Positions 6,472 through 8,946 of a stretch of 8,946 bases of DNA are shown here, one piece after another. This stretch comes from Brevundimonas sp. UBA2388. GTDB taxonomy: Bacteria; Pseudomonadota; Alphaproteobacteria; Caulobacterales; Caulobacteraceae. The stretch spans positions 1 through 8,946 of the forward strand of contig DDSO01000144.1 in assembly GCA_002343425.1 (NCBI GenBank), read 5' to 3'. Each line of letters starts with the position of its first letter. Positions within the stretch are counted from its first letter, which is position 1. The translations under genes and the position numbers were made by a program. The notes beneath the pieces were generated by a model. It was not told the origin of the DNA. It saw only the letters and a list, made by a program, of their open reading frames with translations, and did no database searches.

Positions 6472-6795
6472 TTGGACATCCAGATCAACACCGCCAACAA
6501 CATCGCCGGCCGCGAGGCCCTGACCCGGCAACTTGAGGAAACGGTCCGGAGCCGGCTGTCGCGCTTCAGCGAGCGGCTGACGCGCGTCGAGGTCCACGTC
6601 GGGGACGAGAACGGCGATCGCAACGCCGGGGACGACAAGCGGTGTGTGATCGAGGTCCGGCCGGCCGGACGCGCGCCGATCACCGTCACCGAACAGGCCG
6701 GGTCGATCGACCAGGCCGCCGCCGGCGCGCTGAGCAAGGTGACCACGGCGCTGGAGCGCGACTTCGGCAAGATCACCAGCCGCAAGGGCCACTGA
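6472..6795 (+). CDS. HPF/RaiA-family ribosome-associated protein (small form)
   Basis: This 107-residue protein resembles the ribosome hibernation factor / RaiA (sigma-54 modulation) family, whose members bind the 30S decoding region and silence or protect ribosomes when growth slows. The pattern seen is a first strand DIQINTANNI, a helix with LEETVRSRLSRFSERLTRVEVHV (about 20-43), the family-typical GDENGDRN...DDKRCVIEVR strand (about 44-63), ITVTEQAGSIDQAAAGALSKV (about 70-90) as the second helix, and a basic tail ending SRKGH. It lacks the C-terminal dimerization domain of long HPF. Initiation is at TTG with an excellent AGGAG site; no ATG occurs in the frame. It follows the 73-residue gene by 33 bp and ends just before a strong hairpin. 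Binding to ribosomes is inferred from family only. Confidence 0.85.
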   Translation: MDIQINTANNIAGREALTRQLEETVRSRLSRFSERLTRVEVHVGDENGDRNAGDDKRCVIEVRPAGRAPITVTEQAGSIDQAAAGALSKVTTALERDFGKITSRKGH

Positions 6796-6802
6796 CGGAA
6801 CG

Positions 6803-6833
6803 GGTCCGGGGCGGCGGTCCGCCGCCCCGGACC
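6803..6833. terminator. Shared hairpin between convergent genes (bidirectional terminator candidate)
   Basis: GGTCCGGGGCGGCG (6803-6816) is perfectly complementary to CGCCGCCCCGGACC (6820-6833), a 14-bp GC-rich stem around a 3-base loop. It begins 7 bp after the HPF-like stop and ends 6 bp before the M28 peptidase stop on the opposite strand. No T-run follows on either strand, so it may act as a Rho-independent terminator of atypical form or as an RNA 3'-end stabiliser for both transcripts. Confidence 0.7.
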
Positions 6834-6839
6834 GAAGGC

Positions 6840-8441
6840 CTATTGCAGCGGGAACGGGTTCGTCGGCGTGGGTCGGGTCGGGGTCGGCATACGCGGCAGG
6901 GGTTCGTCGCTGTTGGCGGCGTTCAGCAGGAAGCTGGCCAGGATGATCGCGGCCTGACGCAGGTCCTCTGCGCGCAGGTGGTCATAGCTGTCGATCGAGG
7001 TGTGGTGCAGTCGCGCGCTGTAATCGAGCGGATCCTGGATGAACTGGAAACCCGGGACGCCCACGGTCTGCATATAGACGTGATCGGTCCCGCCTGCTGT
7101 CCGCATCGACACGGTCGTTGCCCCCATCGCGTTGAAGGGTTCAAGCCAGTCCTGGAAGATCGGTGCGGCGGCGACATTGCCCTCGGCGTTGATGCCGCGG
7201 ATCTTGCCCGAGCCGTTGTCGAGATTGAAATAGGCGACCAGATCGCCGTAGCCCTCGCGCGGCTGGATCGGCCAGCGCTGACGCCAGGTGCGGCCGTTCG
7301 GCAGGGCGTCCAGCTCAGGGTCGCCCAGCGGCGCGCGGGTCGCCAGATAGCGGTCGACATAGGCCAGCGAGCCCCACAGGCCCTGTTCCTCGCCGTTCCA
7401 CAGGGCGAAGCGGATGGTGCGCTTGGGACGCACGCCGAGGGACTTCAGAATGCGGGCGGCCTCCATGACCACGGCCGTGCCGGCGGCGTTGTCGACCGCG
7501 CCATCCGAGGCGACCCAACTGTCGAAATGCGCCCCGGCCATCACATATTCGCCCGAACGATCCGTGCCCGGAATGTCGGCCAGGACGTTGTAGGCGTTGA
7601 GGTCCTCCTCATGGAACCGGACCTCGCTCATCAGCTCGAGGGTGGGCCGGGCGTCCTCGGTCAGGGCGAGCCGGGCCAGACGGCGATAGTCCTCGGCCGC
7701 CAGCTCCATGCCGGGGGTCAGCCGCTGGTCGTCCATGCGGTAGCCGGAGCCAGTGCCGTGCAGCAGGCCGCCGTCGCGCTGGGACATGCGGACCCAGGCC
7801 AGGGCCCCCTCCTCCTGCAGGAAGGCGTCCAGCTGGCGGGCGAAGTCCGGCCCACGCAGGCCGCCGGTCGAGGGCTCGGCATGGTTGGGCATGTTGTAGG
7901 TGTTGGCGTTGCGCAGGTCCTCGTCAGTCAGGCGGCGGAAGGCCGGCTGCGTCGGGTCAGTGACGGCGGTCGGACGCGAGACCAGCACGATCTTGCCCGC
8001 CAGTTGCCCGCGCCATTTCGCGAAATCGCCCGCGGTCGCCATCGGGGCGACGATCACCTCGCCGCTGATCACGCCCGGCGTGGACGGGGTCCAGGCGATC
8101 GGGATGGCGCGCAGGTCGAGCGGGCGCGGCGCCGTCATGCGCGCGCTGGACCGGACGATCGACCAGCCCCGGCCGAAGTCGAAGGGATCGGCCCGGACGT
8201 TGGACAGGCCCCAGTCGCGGAACCGCTGGGCCGTCCATTGCTCGGCCTGACGCATCTGCGGCGAGTTGGTCATTCGCCCGCCGATCCGGTCGGTCAGCCA
8301 GGCGGCCGTTTGCATGACCTCGCTATGGTTCAGCCCCTGATCGATGATGCCGTTGATCGCGACCCGGTCCACCTCCTGGGCGGCGGCCGGGACGGAGGCG
8401 AGGATGGCGATGGCGGAAACCGCGGCGAGCAGGCGCTTCAT
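6840..8441 (-). CDS. Secreted M28-family zinc aminopeptidase
   Basis: This is a predicted exported metallopeptidase that removes N-terminal residues from peptides. The 533-residue precursor begins with a signal peptide (MKRLLAAVSAIAILASVPAAA, cleavage expected after Ala21). A PA-type insert occupies roughly 110-250 (SGEVIVAP, GKIVLVSRP). The M28 catalytic domain follows with the expected dizinc residues: His305 and Asp307 in GAHFDSW, bridging Asp317 in DGAVDNAAGT, Glu351/Glu352 in NGEEQG (base and ligand), Asp408 in FNLDNGSG, and His480 in LHHTSIDSYD. The C-terminus is an odd Pro/Thr tail, PTPTRPTPTNPFP (519-531). The ATG at 8441 was chosen for the signal peptide and the AAGGGG site (8449-8454); an upstream in-frame codon at 8498 would add 19 residues that spoil the signal. 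Substrate specificity cannot be read from the sequence. It is convergent with the HPF-like gene. Confidence 0.93.
   Translation of the reverse strand: MKRLLAAVSAIAILASVPAAAQEVDRVAINGIIDQGLNHSEVMQTAAWLTDRIGGRMTNSPQMRQAEQWTAQRFRDWGLSNVRADPFDFGRGWSIVRSSARMTAPRPLDLRAIPIAWTPSTPGVISGEVIVAPMATAGDFAKWRGQLAGKIVLVSRPTAVTDPTQPAFRRLTDEDLRNANTYNMPNHAEPSTGGLRGPDFARQLDAFLQEEGALAWVRMSQRDGGLLHGTGSGYRMDDQRLTPGMELAAEDYRRLARLALTEDARPTLELMSEVRFHEEDLNAYNVLADIPGTDRSGEYVMAGAHFDSWVASDGAVDNAAGTAVVMEAARILKSLGVRPKRTIRFALWNGEEQGLWGSLAYVDRYLATRAPLGDPELDALPNGRTWRQRWPIQPREGYGDLVAYFNLDNGSGKIRGINAEGNVAAAPIFQDWLEPFNAMGATTVSMRTAGGTDHVYMQTVGVPGFQFIQDPLDYSARLHHTSIDSYDHLRAEDLRQAAIILASFLLNAANSDEPLPRMPTPTRPTPTNPFPLQ
6862..6887. repeat. 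Short degenerate GTCGG repeat encoding the Pro/Thr tail
   Basis: About four copies of a GTCGG-type unit (GTCGG, GTGGGTCGG, GTCGGG, GTCGG) lie near the 3' end of the peptidase gene and encode PTPTRPTPT on the minus strand. Such repeats can change copy number by slippage, but nothing here shows that they do. Confidence 0.45.
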
Positions 8442-8448
8442 GAACAGA

Positions 8449-8454
8449 CCCCTT
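8449..8454 (-). promoter_or_regulatory. Ribosome binding site of the M28 peptidase
   Basis: AAGGGG on the minus strand, seven bases before the ATG at 8441. It decides the start in favour of the signal-peptide Met over the longer open frame. Confidence 0.7.
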
Positions 8455-8504
8455 GAATCAATCGAGGCGCATTTGGCCCGAGACACCCGCCAGCGCAAAC
8501 GCCG

Positions 8505-8540
8505 AAACGAAAAGGGGCCGGCGATCCCTCGCCGGCCCCT
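8505..8540 (-). terminator. Rho-independent terminator of tsf
   Basis: A perfect 12-bp GC-rich stem (8513-8524 with 8529-8540) closes a 4-base loop and is followed on the minus strand by TTTCGTTTC. It starts 24 bases after the tsf stop. Both the stem and the T-rich tail point to termination of the tsf transcript, separating it from the peptidase gene. Confidence 0.9.
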
Positions 8541-8564
8541 GTCTTCGATCGCTGAAAGTCGAGC

Positions 8565-8946
8565 CTACTGGCCGGCCGTCATGGCGGCGACTTCGCTGGC
8601 GAAGTCCGGGCCTTCGACCTTCTCGACGCCCTCGCCGAGCGCGAGGCGGACGAAGCCGGCCAGGTGCAGACCGGGGTGGCCCAGCTCCTTGCCCGCGTCG
8701 GCGACCAGCTGTTCGATGGTCACGTCGGGGTTCATGACGAAGGGCTGTTTGATCAGCACGACGTCCTTCTGGAACTTGTTGATCTGGCCTTCCACGATCT
8801 TGGCGATCATGGCGTCCGGCTTGCCTTCTTCCCTGGCCTTTTCGGTGAGGACCTGACGTTCCTTCTCGATGGCGGCGGGGTCCAGATCGTCCGTGTTCAG
8901 CGACAGCGGAGCCGTGGCCGCCACGTGCATGGCGATCTTGCGGCCC
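8565..8946 (-). CDS. tsf: Translation elongation factor Ts, C-terminal part (5' end outside window)
   Basis: EF-Ts is the cytoplasmic nucleotide-exchange factor that recycles EF-Tu from its GDP to its GTP form. Only the last ~126 residues are present: [11 protein letters not shown] at the window edge, then [37 protein letters not shown], a conserved hydrophobic [18 protein letters not shown] stretch, and the C-terminus ending AAMTAGQ. These blocks match the core and C-terminal regions of bacterial EF-Ts. The N-terminal UBA-like domain and the TDF exchange motif lie outside. The internal Met at 8930 is not the start; the frame continues in register to the window edge with conserved residues. 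A strong terminator follows, and pyrH and frr, which usually follow tsf, are not present downstream. Confidence 0.95.
   Translation of the reverse strand, partial: GRKIAMHVAATAPLSLNTDDLDPAAIEKERQVLTEKAREEGKPDAMIAKIVEGQINKFQKDVVLIKQPFVMNPDVTIEQLVADAGKELGHPGLHLAGFVRLALGEGVEKVEGPDFASEVAAMTAGQ

Noticed and set aside
6082..6792. 236-codon minus-strand open frame opposite the small protein and the HPF-like gene
   Set aside because: Both plus-strand genes have good ribosome binding sites and one has clear family similarity; the minus frame shows no domain.
6642..8456. 604-codon plus-strand open frame, the longest in the window
   Set aside because: It overlaps the HPF-like gene out of frame and runs antisense to the whole M28 peptidase, which has all catalytic residues. 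It is a codon-bias shadow.
8442..8498. 19-residue N-terminal extension of the M28 peptidase
   Set aside because: It would place charged residues and a Cys ahead of a clean signal peptide and ignores the AAGGGG site before the ATG at 8441.
1..8946. Search for CRISPR repeats, tRNA cloverleafs, insertion sequence ends, phage or defence genes and toxin-antitoxin pairs
   Set aside because: No regularly spaced repeats, tRNA-like arms, transposase or integrase motifs, or known defence domains were seen on either strand.

Overview
The window looks like a chromosomal housekeeping segment of a high-GC alphaproteobacterium, most likely Caulobacterales (a Brevundimonas/Caulobacter/Phenylobacterium-type genome). 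This is inferred from the strong G/C preference at third codon positions, a short editing-less prolyl-tRNA synthetase, a DUF1467 gene next to methylmalonyl-CoA epimerase, and the alphaproteobacterial order mce - DUF1467 - proS - lolC - lolD - dnaE. No 16S rRNA or other decisive marker is present, so the genus is not claimed.

Reading the minus strand from high to low coordinates: 8565-8946 is the 3' part of tsf (EF-Ts), closed by a textbook Rho-independent terminator (8505-8540). Next comes a secreted M28-family zinc aminopeptidase (6840-8441). Facing it on the plus strand is a two-gene unit: a 73-residue disordered protein of unknown function (6217-6438) and a small HPF/RaiA-like ribosome-associated protein starting at TTG (6472-6795). 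The two convergent units share one strong hairpin (6803-6833). A 131-bp divergent intergenic region (6086-6216) separates the plus-strand unit from a long minus-strand series: mce (methylmalonyl-CoA epimerase), a two-TM DUF1467 protein, a thioredoxin-fold DUF3088-like protein, a small lipoprotein, proS, lolC, lolD and the start of dnaE.

Within that series the first three genes are tightly packed (1-bp overlap, then a 7-bp gap). proS-lolC-lolD overlap by 4 and 8 bp and are almost certainly co-translated, with dnaE following after 70 bp. LolC and LolD form the inner-membrane machine that releases outer-membrane lipoproteins to LolA. The lipoprotein encoded just upstream is a natural candidate client, but nothing in the sequence links them beyond position.

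I found no CRISPR array, tRNA, rRNA, transposase, phage gene or toxin-antitoxin pair, and no clearly new multi-gene system. The points most worth a second look are the loss of recognisable DnaE sequence in the first ~120 bases although the frame stays open, the uncharacterised small-protein/HPF-like pair with its obligatory TTG start, and single-residue oddities in the epimerase and the DUF3088-like protein.
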